In this document: positions 1 to 8,510 of the stretch, one piece after another
How the letters are laid out: each line of letters begins with the position of its first letter
Numbering within the stretch: the first letter of the stretch is position 1
From: Bacillus_I endophytica_A
GTDB taxonomy: Bacteria > Bacillota > Bacilli > Bacillales > Bacillaceae_H
Length of the DNA stretch: 64,000 nt
Assembly: GCF_026790145.1 (NCBI RefSeq)
Contig: NZ_JALAMS010000003.1
Location: 377,999 to 441,998 of the forward strand
Direction: 5' to 3'
Program-made: the position numbers and the translations under genes
Notes under the pieces: model-generated
Database searches by the model: none
Told to the model about the DNA's origin: nothing
What the model saw: the letters and a program-made list of their open reading frames with translations, nothing else

Positions 1-1
1 T

Positions 2-100
2 CTAATTGTTTATGGTTTCCTTGACCCAGTTGTTCGCGAATTACCAATTGAAGAAGTTAAAAAACAGCTTGTTGAGGTAATCGAAAGGAAAGTTAAGTAA
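2..100 (+). CDS. sufD: SufD, Fe-S cluster assembly protein (C-terminal end only)
   Basis: Only the last 32 codons are in the window, ending in TAA at 98-100. The visible tail (GFLDPVVRELPIEEVKKQL) matches the C-terminus of the SufB/SufD family. SufD is a partner of SufB and SufC in the scaffold on which new iron-sulfur clusters are built in the cytosol. Its stop codon overlaps the ATG of sufS by one base (TAATG), which indicates translational coupling in a sufCDSUB operon. The identification rests on the short tail plus the neighbours sufS, sufU and sufB. Confidence 0.85.
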   Translation, partial: LIVYGFLDPVVRELPIEEVKKQLVEVIERKVK

Positions 101-1320
101 TGAATATCCACGATATTCGTGAACAGTTTCCAATTCTACATCAAGAGGTCAATGGAAATCTGCTTGTTTATCTAGATAGTGCTGCAACATCACAGAAACC
201 TCTAAAAGTGATTGAAGCAGTTGATAAATATTACCGTGAGTATAACTCAAACGTGCACCGCGGTGTTCATACACTTGGTACAAGAGCAACAGATGGATAT
301 GAAGGGGCTCGTGAAAAAGTACGTAAATTTATTAATGCTTCATCAACAGAGGAAGTTATTTTTACAAGAGGTACAACAACGGCTCTTAATACGATTGCTG
401 CAAGCTATGGGCGTGCAAATGTAGGGGAAGGCGATGAAATTGTTATCACTTATATGGAGCACCATAGTAACATCATTCCATGGCAGCAAGTTGCCAAAGC
501 AACAGGAGCTACGTTAAAATATATACCATTAACAGATGATGGTTCTTTAGATTTAGAAGAAGTGCGCAATACAGTTACATCAAACACAAAGATTGTAGCT
601 GTTATGCACGTTTCTAACGTTCTTGGAACAATCAACCCTGTTAAAGAAATTGCTCGCATTGCTCATGAAAATGAAGCAGTTATGGTTGTAGACGGAGCAC
701 AAAGTGCGCCACATATGAAAGTGGACGTACAAGATCTTGACTGTGATTTTTATGCTTTTTCAGGACACAAAATGGGTGGTCCGACTGGTATCGGTGTTCT
801 TTATGGAAAGAAAGCACTTCTAGAAAAAATGGAGCCTGTTGAATTTGGAGGAGAAATGATTGATTTTGTTAACCTTTATGATTCAACGTGGAAAGAGCTT
901 CCTTGGAAATTTGAAGGTGGAACACCAATCATTGCAGGAGCTATTGGATTAGGCGCTGCAATTGATTTTCTAGAAGATGTAGGTCTTGATAACATCGCTG
1001 CACATGAGCATAAGCTTGCACAATATGCGTTAGAAAAGTTGTCAACAGTTGAAGGCATTACGATTTATGGACCGAAAGAACGCGCAGGAGTTGTAACGTT
1101 CAATCTAGATGAGGTACATCCACACGATGTAGCAACAGTACTTGATGCAGATGGAATTGCTGTTCGTGCTGGTCATCACTGTGCACAGCCTCTTATGAAG
1201 TACTTGAACGTATCTGCAACAGCTCGTGCAAGTTTCTATCTATACAATACAGAAGAAGAAATTGACCGTTTTGTTTCTTCATTAATTAAAACGAAGGAGT
1301 ATTTCACAAATGTCTTTTAG
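100..1320 (+). CDS. sufS: SufS cysteine desulfurase
   Basis: A PLP-dependent class V aminotransferase-fold enzyme that converts cysteine to alanine and leaves a persulfide on its own catalytic cysteine. The protein is 406 residues, the usual family length. The PLP-binding lysine is K224 in SGHKMGG and the catalytic cysteine is C361 in RAGHHCAQP, the short-loop type II signature. The N-terminal part carries YLDSAATSQKP and the HHSN motif. The ATG overlaps the sufD stop by one base, and the end overlaps sufU by 11 bases, so the genes are co-translated. It supplies sulfur to SufU and on to the SufBCD scaffold. Confidence 0.97.
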   Translation: MNIHDIREQFPILHQEVNGNLLVYLDSAATSQKPLKVIEAVDKYYREYNSNVHRGVHTLGTRATDGYEGAREKVRKFINASSTEEVIFTRGTTTALNTIAASYGRANVGEGDEIVITYMEHHSNIIPWQQVAKATGATLKYIPLTDDGSLDLEEVRNTVTSNTKIVAVMHVSNVLGTINPVKEIARIAHENEAVMVVDGAQSAPHMKVDVQDLDCDFYAFSGHKMGGPTGIGVLYGKKALLEKMEPVEFGGEMIDFVNLYDSTWKELPWKFEGGTPIIAGAIGLGAAIDFLEDVGLDNIAAHEHKLAQYALEKLSTVEGITIYGPKERAGVVTFNLDEVHPHDVATVLDADGIAVRAGHHCAQPLMKYLNVSATARASFYLYNTEEEIDRFVSSLIKTKEYFTNVF

Positions 1321-1756
1321 TAACCTTGATACACTGTACCGTCAAGTGATTATGGATCATTATAAAAATCCTCGTAACAAGGGTAACCTTGATGACGAAA
1401 CAGTGACAATTAATATGAACAACCCAACTTGTGGTGATCGAATTCAACTTTCTTTAAAAGTTGAGGATGATAAAGTCGTCGATGCGAAGTTTGATGGTGA
1501 AGGTTGTTCAATTTCATTATCAAGTGCTTCTATGATGACACAAGCTATTAAAGGCTTAAAAGTTGAAGATGCTCTTAAAATGTCAAAAGTTTTTTCAGAT
1601 ATGATGCAGGGAAAAGAATATGAAGATAGTAGCCTTGAATTAGAAGATATCGAAGCATTACAAGGTGTATCCCAGTTTCCAGCCCGCATTAAATGTGCAA
1701 CATTAGCTTGGAAAGCAATGGAAAAAGGTTTGCACGAGAAGGATAGCGACGCATAA
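1310..1756 (+). CDS. sufU: SufU zinc-dependent sulfurtransferase
   Basis: A 148-residue SufU/IscU-like protein that accepts persulfide sulfur from SufS and delivers it to the SUF scaffold. The zinc ligands of the Bacillus type are visible: C41 and D43 in NPTCGDR, C66 in GEGCSIS, and a C-terminal cysteine in ARIKCATLAW. It has the insertion between the second and third cysteines that separates SufU from true IscU scaffolds. The start overlaps the 3' end of sufS, consistent with one operon; sufB follows after 46 bases. In Firmicutes SufU activates SufS rather than building clusters itself. Confidence 0.95.
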   Translation: MSFSNLDTLYRQVIMDHYKNPRNKGNLDDETVTINMNNPTCGDRIQLSLKVEDDKVVDAKFDGEGCSISLSSASMMTQAIKGLKVEDALKMSKVFSDMMQGKEYEDSSLELEDIEALQGVSQFPARIKCATLAWKAMEKGLHEKDSDA

Positions 1757-1802
1757 GTAGCTTTATGATCGTTTCAAACCAATATGTAGGGGGTAGTAAA
1801 AA

Positions 1803-3200
1803 ATGGCGAAGAAGATGCCAGAAATCGGCGATTACAAGTACGGTTTTTCTGATAAAGACGTATCCATTTTCCGTTCAGAACGTGGTTTAACGAAAGAAAT
1901 CGTAGAAGAAATTTCACGTATGAAGGAAGAGCCACAATGGATGCTTGATTTCCGTTTAAAGTCGCTTGAACATTTTTATAACATGCCAATGCCTCAATGG
2001 GGCGGAGACTTAAATAGCTTAAACTTTGATGAGATTACGTATTATGTAAAACCATCAGAGCGTTCAGAGCGTTCTTGGGATGAAGTACCTGAAGAAATTA
2101 AACAAACGTTTGATAAATTAGGAATTCCAGAAGCTGAACAAAAATATCTTGCAGGAGTGTCTGCTCAGTATGAGTCAGAAGTTGTTTACCATAACATGCA
2201 AGAAGATCTTGAAGCAAAAGGGATTGTCTTCAAGGATACAGATTCAGCACTAAAAGAAAACGAAGAGCTTTTCCGTGAACACTGGGCGAAAGTAATCCCG
2301 CCAACAGACAATAAGTTTGCAGCGCTAAACTCAGCAGTTTGGTCTGGTGGATCATTCATTTACGTACCAAAAGGTGTAAAAGTAGAAACACCTCTTCAAG
2401 CTTATTTCCGTATTAACTCAGAAAATATGGGACAGTTTGAACGTACGCTTATCATTGTTGATGAAGGCGCACATGTACACTATGTTGAAGGCTGTACAGC
2501 ACCTGTTTATACAACAAACTCACTTCATAGTGCTGTTGTAGAAATCATCATCAAAAAAGATGCTTATTGTCGTTATACAACAATTCAAAACTGGGCGAAC
2601 AACGTATACAACCTTGTAACAAAACGCGCAGTTTGTGAAGAAAACGCGACAATGGAATGGATTGATGGTAACATTGGTTCAAAACTTACAATGAAATATC
2701 CAGCAGTTATCTTAAAGGGTGAAGGTGCTCGTGGTATGACACTTTCTATCGCTCTAGCTGGTAAAGGTCAGCACCAAGATGCAGGAGCTAAAATGATTCA
2801 CTTAGCACCAAATACGTCTTCTACAATCGTTTCTAAATCGATTTCTAAACATGGCGGAAAGGTAACATACCGTGGTATTGTTCACTTTGGTCGTCGTGCA
2901 GAAGGTGCTCGTTCTAATATTGAGTGCGATACGCTTATCATGGATAACAAATCAACATCAGATACAATTCCGTACAACGAGATTTTAAACGATAACATCT
3001 CGCTTGAACACGAAGCAAAAGTTTCAAAAGTATCTGAAGAACAGCTTTTCTATCTAATGAGCCGTGGTATCTCAGAAGAAGAAGCAACAGAAATGATCGT
3101 AATGGGCTTCATCGAGCCGTTTACAAAAGAACTTCCAATGGAATATGCGGTTGAAATGAACCGTCTTATCAAGTTCGAAATGGAAGGTTCTATTGGTTAA
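1803..3200 (+). CDS. sufB: SufB, Fe-S cluster scaffold protein
   Basis: A 465-residue SufB, the central subunit of the SufBCD complex on which [4Fe-4S] clusters are assembled. The family core is clear: WSGGSFIYVPKGV, the EGCTAP segment holding a conserved cysteine, GKGQHQDAGAKMIH, and the SRGISEEEA motif near the C-terminus. An AGGGGG-type ribosome site (gtaggggg) precedes the ATG at 1803. It is the last gene of the suf operon, since a strong terminator follows at about 3209. Length and motifs are normal. Confidence 0.96.
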   Translation: MAKKMPEIGDYKYGFSDKDVSIFRSERGLTKEIVEEISRMKEEPQWMLDFRLKSLEHFYNMPMPQWGGDLNSLNFDEITYYVKPSERSERSWDEVPEEIKQTFDKLGIPEAEQKYLAGVSAQYESEVVYHNMQEDLEAKGIVFKDTDSALKENEELFREHWAKVIPPTDNKFAALNSAVWSGGSFIYVPKGVKVETPLQAYFRINSENMGQFERTLIIVDEGAHVHYVEGCTAPVYTTNSLHSAVVEIIIKKDAYCRYTTIQNWANNVYNLVTKRAVCEENATMEWIDGNIGSKLTMKYPAVILKGEGARGMTLSIALAGKGQHQDAGAKMIHLAPNTSSTIVSKSISKHGGKVTYRGIVHFGRRAEGARSNIECDTLIMDNKSTSDTIPYNEILNDNISLEHEAKVSKVSEEQLFYLMSRGISEEEATEMIVMGFIEPFTKELPMEYAVEMNRLIKFEMEGSIG

Positions 3201-3208
3201 TAAACAGA

Positions 3209-3247
3209 AAAAAGGGTGAACCTCTTTCAAAGAGGTTCACCCTTTTT
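3209..3247 (+). terminator. Rho-independent terminator of the suf operon
   Basis: A nearly perfect 16-bp stem (AAAGGGTGAACCTCTT pairing with AGAGGTTCACCCTTT) with a TCAA loop and a T run. It lies 8 bases after the sufB stop. The A run on the left side means it could also end transcripts from the minus strand. Confidence 0.9.
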
Positions 3248-3250
3248 CTT

Positions 3251-3468
3251 TATCGTAGAGCGTTAAGGCTTTTTTGTTTGGTTTCTTCTACCATTTTTTT
3301 TGCTTTTTGGTCTTCAATATGGTCTCTTTTCGCTTTTTCTTCAATCTTTTCTGTCTCATTGTTAGAATGAGGGATTTCCACTTGTTGATCATTCCTTTTT
3401 TAAAATTTGTAATCAAAGCAGCTTACGTACTGTCCATTAGATTGTTCTAGAAATTAAGCTTCTACCAT
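3251..3468 (-). pseudogene. Decayed small hypothetical gene
   Basis: The minus strand carries a strong ribosome site (GAGGAGGAAG at about 3480-3471) five or six bases before an ATG at 3468. The reading frame then meets TAA at codon 5 and again at codon 23. Between and after these stops the frame is protein-like: QSNGQYVSCFDYKF, then a charged helical stretch with EKIEEKAKRDHIEDQKAKK. Both stops are TAA, one substitution from CAA (Gln). A seven-A run near 3297 needs one more A to keep the frame through to the tail MVEETKQKSLNALR. I read this as a roughly 72-codon gene broken by two nonsense mutations and one frameshift. Its family is unknown. A sequencing error could explain the A run but is unlikely to explain both stops. 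Confidence 0.45.
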
Positions 3469-3554
3469 ATCTTCCTCCTCTTAAAAAGCATTCATCTATC
3501 CTTTTCCCCATTTTTTTTAGAATAAATATTATTGGAATCGTAACCTATCGCCCT

Positions 3555-3580
3555 GTTTAAAGAAAAATTAAACGTGGTAC
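3555..3580 (+). promoter_or_regulatory. Possible SigB-type promoter for the SDR gene
   Basis: GTTTAA at 3555-3560 and TGGTAC at 3575-3580 are 14 bases apart. They resemble the general-stress sigma-B elements GTTTAA and GGGTAT (4 of 6 in the -10). The spacing and the downstream gene, a homologue of sigma-B-controlled general stress proteins, support this reading. It is inference from motif and context only. Confidence 0.4.
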
Positions 3581-3634
3581 TGATAAATACAACAATAAAA
3601 AATAATTAAAGATAATAGCAAGGAGGAATTGAGA

Positions 3635-4510
3635 ATGAAGGACACAAATCGACAAGTTGGCGGAACAAAAGGACAAACTCAAGATCGTCAGCCAGGAATT
3701 GAAAGTGAAATGGATCCTAGACCTGTATATGAAGAGAAGGACTATAAATATAAAGGTGCGGACAAATTAAAAAACAAAGTAGCTCTTATTACAGGTGGAG
3801 ATAGCGGAATCGGTAGAGCTGTAGCAATTGCTTATGCAAAAGAAGGTGCACATGTTGCTGTTTCTTACTTAGATGAAGAAGGAGATGCAGAACTTGTTAA
3901 AGAAGCAGTAGAGAAAGAAGGAGTAAAGTGTACGCTTCATGCAGGTGACGTAGGAGATGAAGACTTCTGTAAACGTCTTATTAAAGATGTTGTAGCTGAG
4001 CATGGCCGTATTGATATTCTAGTAAACAATGCAGGTGAACAGCACCCGCAAGACGGAATTGAAAACATTTCAACAGAACAATTGCATAAAACGTTCCAAA
4101 CAAACTTCTTCTCTATGTTTTATCTAACAAAAGGTACTCTTCCGTATATGAAAGAAGGAAGCACAATTATCAATACAGCTTCTATTAATGCATATAGAGG
4201 GCATGCAACTCTTATTGATTACTCTTCAACAAAAGGAGCAATTGTGGCCTTCACACGTTCAATGGCACAGTCTCTTGCAGATAAAGGGATTCGAGTGAAT
4301 GGTGTAGCACCCGGTCCAATTTGGACACCGCTTATTCCGGCGACATTCCCAAAAGAACAAGTAGAAGAGTTTGGCTTAGACACTTTAATGAATAGACCAG
4401 GACAGCCTGTAGAGCACGTAGGAAGTTATGTACTGCTTGCAAGTGATGAATCATCATATATGACAGGTCAGTTCATCCACATTAATGGAGGAGCCTACAT
4501 TTCAAGCTAA
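3635..4510 (+). CDS. SDR-family oxidoreductase, general stress protein 39-like (YdaD/YhxC type)
   Basis: A classical short-chain dehydrogenase of 291 residues with the N-terminal extension (QPGIESEMDPRPVYE) typical of the YdaD/YhdF/YhxC group. The cofactor site is TGGDSGIGRA, followed by NNAGEQ, a serine in NTASINAYRG and the catalytic YSSTK. The C-terminus GQFIHINGGAYISS is complete. ATG at 3635 is preferred because AGGAGG at 3621-3626 lies 8 bases upstream; an upstream TTG at 3629 is too close to that site. The gene stands alone between two terminators with a possible sigma-B promoter. The physiological substrate is unknown; relatives are induced by general stress. A badly decayed paralogue lies at 13976-14565. 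Confidence 0.88.
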   Translation: MKDTNRQVGGTKGQTQDRQPGIESEMDPRPVYEEKDYKYKGADKLKNKVALITGGDSGIGRAVAIAYAKEGAHVAVSYLDEEGDAELVKEAVEKEGVKCTLHAGDVGDEDFCKRLIKDVVAEHGRIDILVNNAGEQHPQDGIENISTEQLHKTFQTNFFSMFYLTKGTLPYMKEGSTIINTASINAYRGHATLIDYSSTKGAIVAFTRSMAQSLADKGIRVNGVAPGPIWTPLIPATFPKEQVEEFGLDTLMNRPGQPVEHVGSYVLLASDESSYMTGQFIHINGGAYISS

Positions 4511-4538
4511 AAAAAAGCCGATTTCCGGCTTTTTTTTA
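4511..4538 (+). terminator. Terminator of the SDR gene
   Basis: The stem AAAAAGCCG/CGGCTTTTT with a short loop is followed by a T run, immediately after the stop codon. Confidence 0.85.
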
Positions 4539-4615
4539 TTATTAACACTGCTCAATCGAGAAATCGAAAAGAATAGGATATAATAGAAGAAAATAAAATG
4601 GTGTGGGGTTTTGAT

Positions 4616-5479
4616 ATGATTCAAATAGGTGTAACAGGCTGGGGTGATCATGATTCCCTTTATCCAGCTGGAACAAGAAGTAATGAAAAATTAGAAGTAT
4701 ACAGCGGCCATTTTCCGATTGTTGAAGTGGATTCCTCATTTTATGCTGTTCAACATTCTTCAACATTTGAGAAATGGGTAGCACAAACACCAAAATCATT
4801 TGGATTTATTGTAAAGGCATATCAAGGAATGACAGGGCATTTGAAAGAAGAAATTCCTTTTGAATCGAAAGAGGAAATGTTTGAGAAGTTTAAGCTATCC
4901 ATTTCTCCTCTCATAAAATCAGGTAAGCTAAAGGCTGTTCTCTTTCAATATCCGCCTTGGTTCAGATGTGAAAAAGCTTCAGTCAACTTACTGAACTATA
5001 CAAAGAAAATGATGGGACCTATTCCTATTGCAATTGAATTTCGCAATAAAACATGGTTTGAAGGAGATATGAGAGAGCGTACAATATCTTATCTGAAAGA
5101 AAACGGATGGATTCACACTGTATGTGATGAACCACAGCTTCAAAGTGGAGAAGGATACGTTCCAATTGTGCCAAAGGCAACATCCAAAGAGTTAACAATT
5201 ATTCGTTTTCACGGTCGTAATAGTGCAGGATGGACGAGAGGGAATCGCTCAAATGCAGAGTGGCGAAAAGTACGCTGCTTGTATCGCTATAATGAAAAGG
5301 AATTAGTAGAGTGGAAAAATCGACTTGAAGAGATGAAAAAGGAAACAAAAGAAATTTGTCTTCTTTTTAACAACAATTCAGCAGGAGATGCTGCAGATAA
5401 TGCTAAGCAGATGATTGACCTTCTTGATCTAGAGTATGAAGGGCTTGCTCCAAAGCAGCTAGATTTCTTTGATTTATAA
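4616..5479 (+). CDS. yunF: DUF72 family protein YunF
   Basis: A 287-residue DUF72 protein, predicted to fold as a TIM barrel. The family hallmarks are the start IGVTGWGDHDSLYP, the EVDSSFYAVQ motif, AIEFRNKTWF, and IRFHGRNSAGW. The C-terminal LLFNNNSAGDAADNAKQM matches the usual family ending. The biochemical role of DUF72 is not established. ATG at 4616 is chosen because it gives the family N-terminus; an in-frame ATG at 4598 would add six residues. It heads a yunF-yunC-yunB group whose order recalls B. subtilis. Confidence 0.85.
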   Translation: MIQIGVTGWGDHDSLYPAGTRSNEKLEVYSGHFPIVEVDSSFYAVQHSSTFEKWVAQTPKSFGFIVKAYQGMTGHLKEEIPFESKEEMFEKFKLSISPLIKSGKLKAVLFQYPPWFRCEKASVNLLNYTKKMMGPIPIAIEFRNKTWFEGDMRERTISYLKENGWIHTVCDEPQLQSGEGYVPIVPKATSKELTIIRFHGRNSAGWTRGNRSNAEWRKVRCLYRYNEKELVEWKNRLEEMKKETKEICLLFNNNSAGDAADNAKQMIDLLDLEYEGLAPKQLDFFDL

Positions 5480-5543
5480 CTGCCGTTAATCACCTTTCTA
5501 AATGGCTATCATACATTGACTATAGAAGGGGTGTGTAGTCAAA

Positions 5544-5846
5544 ATGATAACGTTAGAACCGATTGTAATTGAAGGAAAAACATTCAATGCTACAACAGTT
5601 GCTTTGCCAAAAACAACGTTGCTTGTTGTCTCTAACGATAAAGGATACATTATGTGTGGTGCCCTTGATGTTGGATTATTAAACGATAAGTTAAAAGATC
5701 GCAATATTCTAGCAGGACGGGCAACAGGGGTTAAAACGATTGACCAACTCTTAGAGGCTCCTCTTGAATCTGTGACACTTTATGCAGAACAAAAAGGGAT
5801 TGTGGCTGGCATGAAGGGAAAAGATGCTTTATTGAAAATGGTGTAG
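5544..5846 (+). CDS. yunC: DUF1805 family protein YunC
   Basis: A 100-residue protein of the DUF1805/YunC family, small cytosolic proteins of unknown function. The recognisable core is KGYIMCGALDVGLLN followed by RATGVKTIDQLLEAPLESV. A GAAGGGGTGTG ribosome site lies upstream of ATG 5544. It is separated from yunF by 64 bases and followed by its own terminator. Confidence 0.85.
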   Translation: MITLEPIVIEGKTFNATTVALPKTTLLVVSNDKGYIMCGALDVGLLNDKLKDRNILAGRATGVKTIDQLLEAPLESVTLYAEQKGIVAGMKGKDALLKMV

Positions 5847-5875
5847 GAAGACGGAAGATGCCGTCTTCTTTTTTG
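5847..5875 (+). terminator. Terminator after yunC
   Basis: The stem GAAGACGG/CCGTCTTC with an AAGATG-type loop is followed by six T residues. Confidence 0.85.
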
Positions 5876-5935
5876 TGAATTTAGAAATGAGCTTATCTTT
5901 TCTTGCATATATATAGTTTGTAGGGGGGATAAGCC

Positions 5936-6700
5936 GTGTATAGATTAAGAAGAAGACCCCATCGCAAAGGTCCTTTGCCATTTCGGTATGTATTATTGTT
6001 AAGCTTTGTTTTCTTTATTTTCTCGACGTCGCTTGGAATTTGGCTTATTAACAAAGCGGTAGAACCGACACTTATGGCTTATGCAAATATGCAAACGAAA
6101 AAAATTGCTCAGTATGTCATTAATGAAGCAATTGATAAAGAAATTACAAACCAGCTTGATCCTGAATCAGTATTTAGTACAACTGGAGAAGCAGGAGATG
6201 GCACAGCAGTAAATCTTAATACAGCTGTTGTAACAAATGTTTTAAAAGAGACAACAACACTTGTACAAAAAAGCCTGCGCGATATTGAAAAAGGAGAAGG
6301 ACAAATTACAGATCCCCCTAGTGGAGTAGAAATAGAAGAAAATAAAAAACTCCGTGAAGAGGGAATTTTGTATCATATTCCACTTGGGCGTGCTACAGAT
6401 AATGCGTTGCTTGCAAATCTAGGTCCAAACATTCCAGTAGAGTTTAGCACAATTGGAGCGGCCCATACAGATGTAGACACAAGTATTGAGGAGTACGGTA
6501 TTAATAATGCTATGATTACTGTTTATGTGAAAGTTCAAGTTGATGTGCAAGTAGTGCTTCCGTTTGCAACAGACGTAGCTAGGGTAACAACGAAAGTTCC
6601 TGTTGCAATGAGAATTCATGAAGGAAGTGTACCAGACTATTACAATAGAGGCGGAGACGGGAATGGAGCAGCTATAGAGCTTCCTAATAAGAAAGAATAA
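5936..6700 (+). CDS. yunB: Sporulation protein YunB
   Basis: A 254-residue YunB-family sporulation protein. An arginine-rich N-terminus (YRLRRRPHRKGPL) precedes one membrane segment at about residues 15-38. The rest is predicted to lie outside the membrane. Its later part (TDNALLANLGPNIPVEFSTIGAAHTDVDTSIEEYGINNA) is the conserved family region. YunB in B. subtilis is a mother-cell sporulation protein of unclear biochemical role. The start is GTG at 5936 with GTAGGGGGG upstream. It follows yunC after a terminator, so it probably has its own promoter. Confidence 0.88.
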   Translation: MYRLRRRPHRKGPLPFRYVLLLSFVFFIFSTSLGIWLINKAVEPTLMAYANMQTKKIAQYVINEAIDKEITNQLDPESVFSTTGEAGDGTAVNLNTAVVTNVLKETTTLVQKSLRDIEKGEGQITDPPSGVEIEENKKLREEGILYHIPLGRATDNALLANLGPNIPVEFSTIGAAHTDVDTSIEEYGINNAMITVYVKVQVDVQVVLPFATDVARVTTKVPVAMRIHEGSVPDYYNRGGDGNGAAIELPNKKE

Positions 6701-6752
6701 AAAAGGGAAAGAAGTAATCTTTCTCTTTTTTATTCTGAAAAGAAAAACTATT

Positions 6753-6781
6753 TTGACAAAAGAGAATAGTATGGTTATAAT
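6753..6781 (+). promoter_or_regulatory. Consensus SigA promoter of the NSS transporter
   Basis: TTGACA at 6753-6758 and TATAAT at 6776-6781 are separated by exactly 17 bases, a perfect vegetative promoter. The transporter start codon is 72 bases downstream of the -10, leaving a short untranslated leader. Confidence 0.85.
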
Positions 6782-6853
6782 GTTTTAAGAAAAATACATC
6801 TAATGTCCTAAATAGTCAGAAAAATTAGAAATTTACACAAAGGAGAGAGAAAA

Positions 6854-8368
6854 ATGGACAATCGTCCTCAGTGGGGAACAAGAACAGGTTTCATTTTAGC
6901 TGCAGCTGGCTCAGCAGTAGGGTTAGGGAATATTTGGAGGTTTCCAGCTGTAGCATATGAAAATGGGGGTGGAGCTTTTCTTATTCCTTATCTTTTTGCA
7001 TTATTAACAGCTGGTATTCCATTACTCGTAATGGAGTTTACTATTGGTCACAAATATCGTGGTTCATCACCACTTTCTTTTGCTAGGTTGAATAAGAAAG
7101 TCGAATGGCTTGGATGGTGGCAAGTTGGGATTTCATTTGTTATTGCAACATATTATGCCATTATCATTGCATGGGCTATGTCTTATACAGTGTTCTCATT
7201 TGACTTAAGCTGGGGTTCTGATCCCGAATCGTTTCTTTATGGAACTCATTTACAGCTGACTGAGCAAGAGGGACAGTTCGGAGGGATGAACTATAGTGTA
7301 CTTATTCCGTTAGCCATCGTTTGGATTGTTGTATTAGGTATTTTAATTAAGGGAATTAAAAAGGGCATTGAAATAGCTAATAAGATATTCCTTCCTACAT
7401 TAGTTGTTTTGTTTTTAATTATTGTTATTCGAGCTCTAACACTTGATGGGGCAATCGAAGGTCTTAATGCCTTTTTTACACCAAACTGGGAAACAATCAC
7501 AAGTGGAAAAGTATGGGTAGCTGCATACGGACAAATCTTCTTTAGTTTATCAATTGGTTTTGCAATCATGGTTACTTATTCAAGCTATCTTCCAAAGAAG
7601 TCTGATATAACAAACAATGCGTTTATTACAGCATTTTTTAATTCAGGATTTGAACTTTTAGCAGGTATTGGAGTATTCTCGGTACTTGGATTTATGGCTA
7701 TGCAACAAGGAGTGGACATTAGTGAGGTAGTAAAAGGTGGAGTTGGACTTGCATTTGTAGTTTTTCCGCAAATTATTAATGAATTTCCTGCTTTTAATCA
7801 ATTCTTTGGTGTTCTTTTCTTCTTATCACTTGTACTTGCGGGCTTAACATCTCTCATCTCTATTGTGGAGACATTTGTAGCTGGAATTCAGGATAAGTTT
7901 CATGTTTCACGTACAAAAGCTGTAGCTGTTGGTGGGGGATTAGCAGCTGTTTTTTCTCTTTTATATGCAACAAAAGGTGGTCTTTACTTCCTTGATGTTA
8001 TAGATTATTTCATTAATAACTTAGGGGTAGCATTAGCAGGTCTTGTAGAAGTAATTGCTATTGGATGGATATTCCGTCAGCTTCACTCTCTTCAGAACCA
8101 TGCAAACGGTGTATCAGATATCATGCTTGGTGGGTGGTGGAAGCTATGTTTACTATTTATTACACCTCTTGTTCTAGGATATATGATGTTTGAGAATATT
8201 CGTCAAAATTTACTAGAAAATTATGAAGGTTATGCTACATCATTCGTTGTTTCATACGGATGGATTGTAGCTGGAGGAGTCATCCTGCTAGGTATCTTAT
8301 TCTCTTTAAAAGGATGGAGTAAAATATCTTTATCAGTTCCGACCGACAAGAAGGAGGTTTCAAAGTAA
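6854..8368 (+). CDS. Sodium-dependent amino-acid transporter, NSS family
   Basis: A 504-residue neurotransmitter:sodium symporter family protein with about 12 membrane segments. The sodium- and substrate-binding first helix is clear in GFILAAAGSAVGLGNIWRFP, followed by GGGAFLIPY. Members move amino acids together with Na+ across the cytoplasmic membrane. The gene directly behind it encodes the small MetS-like subunit, which points to the methionine/alanine importer subgroup (MetP/MetS); the exact substrate is inference. The ATG has an AAAGGAGAGAG ribosome site. The stop overlaps the ATG of the small subunit by one base. Confidence 0.9.
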   Translation: MDNRPQWGTRTGFILAAAGSAVGLGNIWRFPAVAYENGGGAFLIPYLFALLTAGIPLLVMEFTIGHKYRGSSPLSFARLNKKVEWLGWWQVGISFVIATYYAIIIAWAMSYTVFSFDLSWGSDPESFLYGTHLQLTEQEGQFGGMNYSVLIPLAIVWIVVLGILIKGIKKGIEIANKIFLPTLVVLFLIIVIRALTLDGAIEGLNAFFTPNWETITSGKVWVAAYGQIFFSLSIGFAIMVTYSSYLPKKSDITNNAFITAFFNSGFELLAGIGVFSVLGFMAMQQGVDISEVVKGGVGLAFVVFPQIINEFPAFNQFFGVLFFLSLVLAGLTSLISIVETFVAGIQDKFHVSRTKAVAVGGGLAAVFSLLYATKGGLYFLDVIDYFINNLGVALAGLVEVIAIGWIFRQLHSLQNHANGVSDIMLGGWWKLCLLFITPLVLGYMMFENIRQNLLENYEGYATSFVVSYGWIVAGGVILLGILFSLKGWSKISLSVPTDKKEVSK

Positions 8369-8475
8369 TGGGAACAAGTGCAGTTGTAATGATGGTTCTT
8401 GGAATGACAATTATTTGGGGTGGGCTAATCGCAAGTATTTCTAATGTTATCATTAAAGCGAAAAAACAACAGTAA
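8368..8475 (+). CDS. MetS-like small subunit of NSS transporter
   Basis: A 35-residue protein (MGTSAVVMMVLGMTIIWGGL, then ASISNVIIKAKKQQ) with one membrane helix and a lysine-rich cytosolic end. It matches the methionine/alanine import NSS small-subunit family, in which a single-helix peptide is needed for transport by MetP-type symporters. Its ATG overlaps the TAA of the transporter (TAATG), and AAGGAGG lies inside the end of that gene, so translation is coupled. Confidence 0.85.
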   Translation: MGTSAVVMMVLGMTIIWGGLIASISNVIIKAKKQQ

Positions 8476-8508
8476 AAAAAGAGAGCCTTTTTTAAAGACT
8501 CTCTTTTA
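8476..8508 (+). terminator. Bidirectional terminator between the NSS transporter and lytH
   Basis: AAAGAGAG and CTCTCTTT arms are flanked by A and T runs, between convergent genes. It can serve both strands. Confidence 0.75.
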
Positions 8509-8510
8509 AT

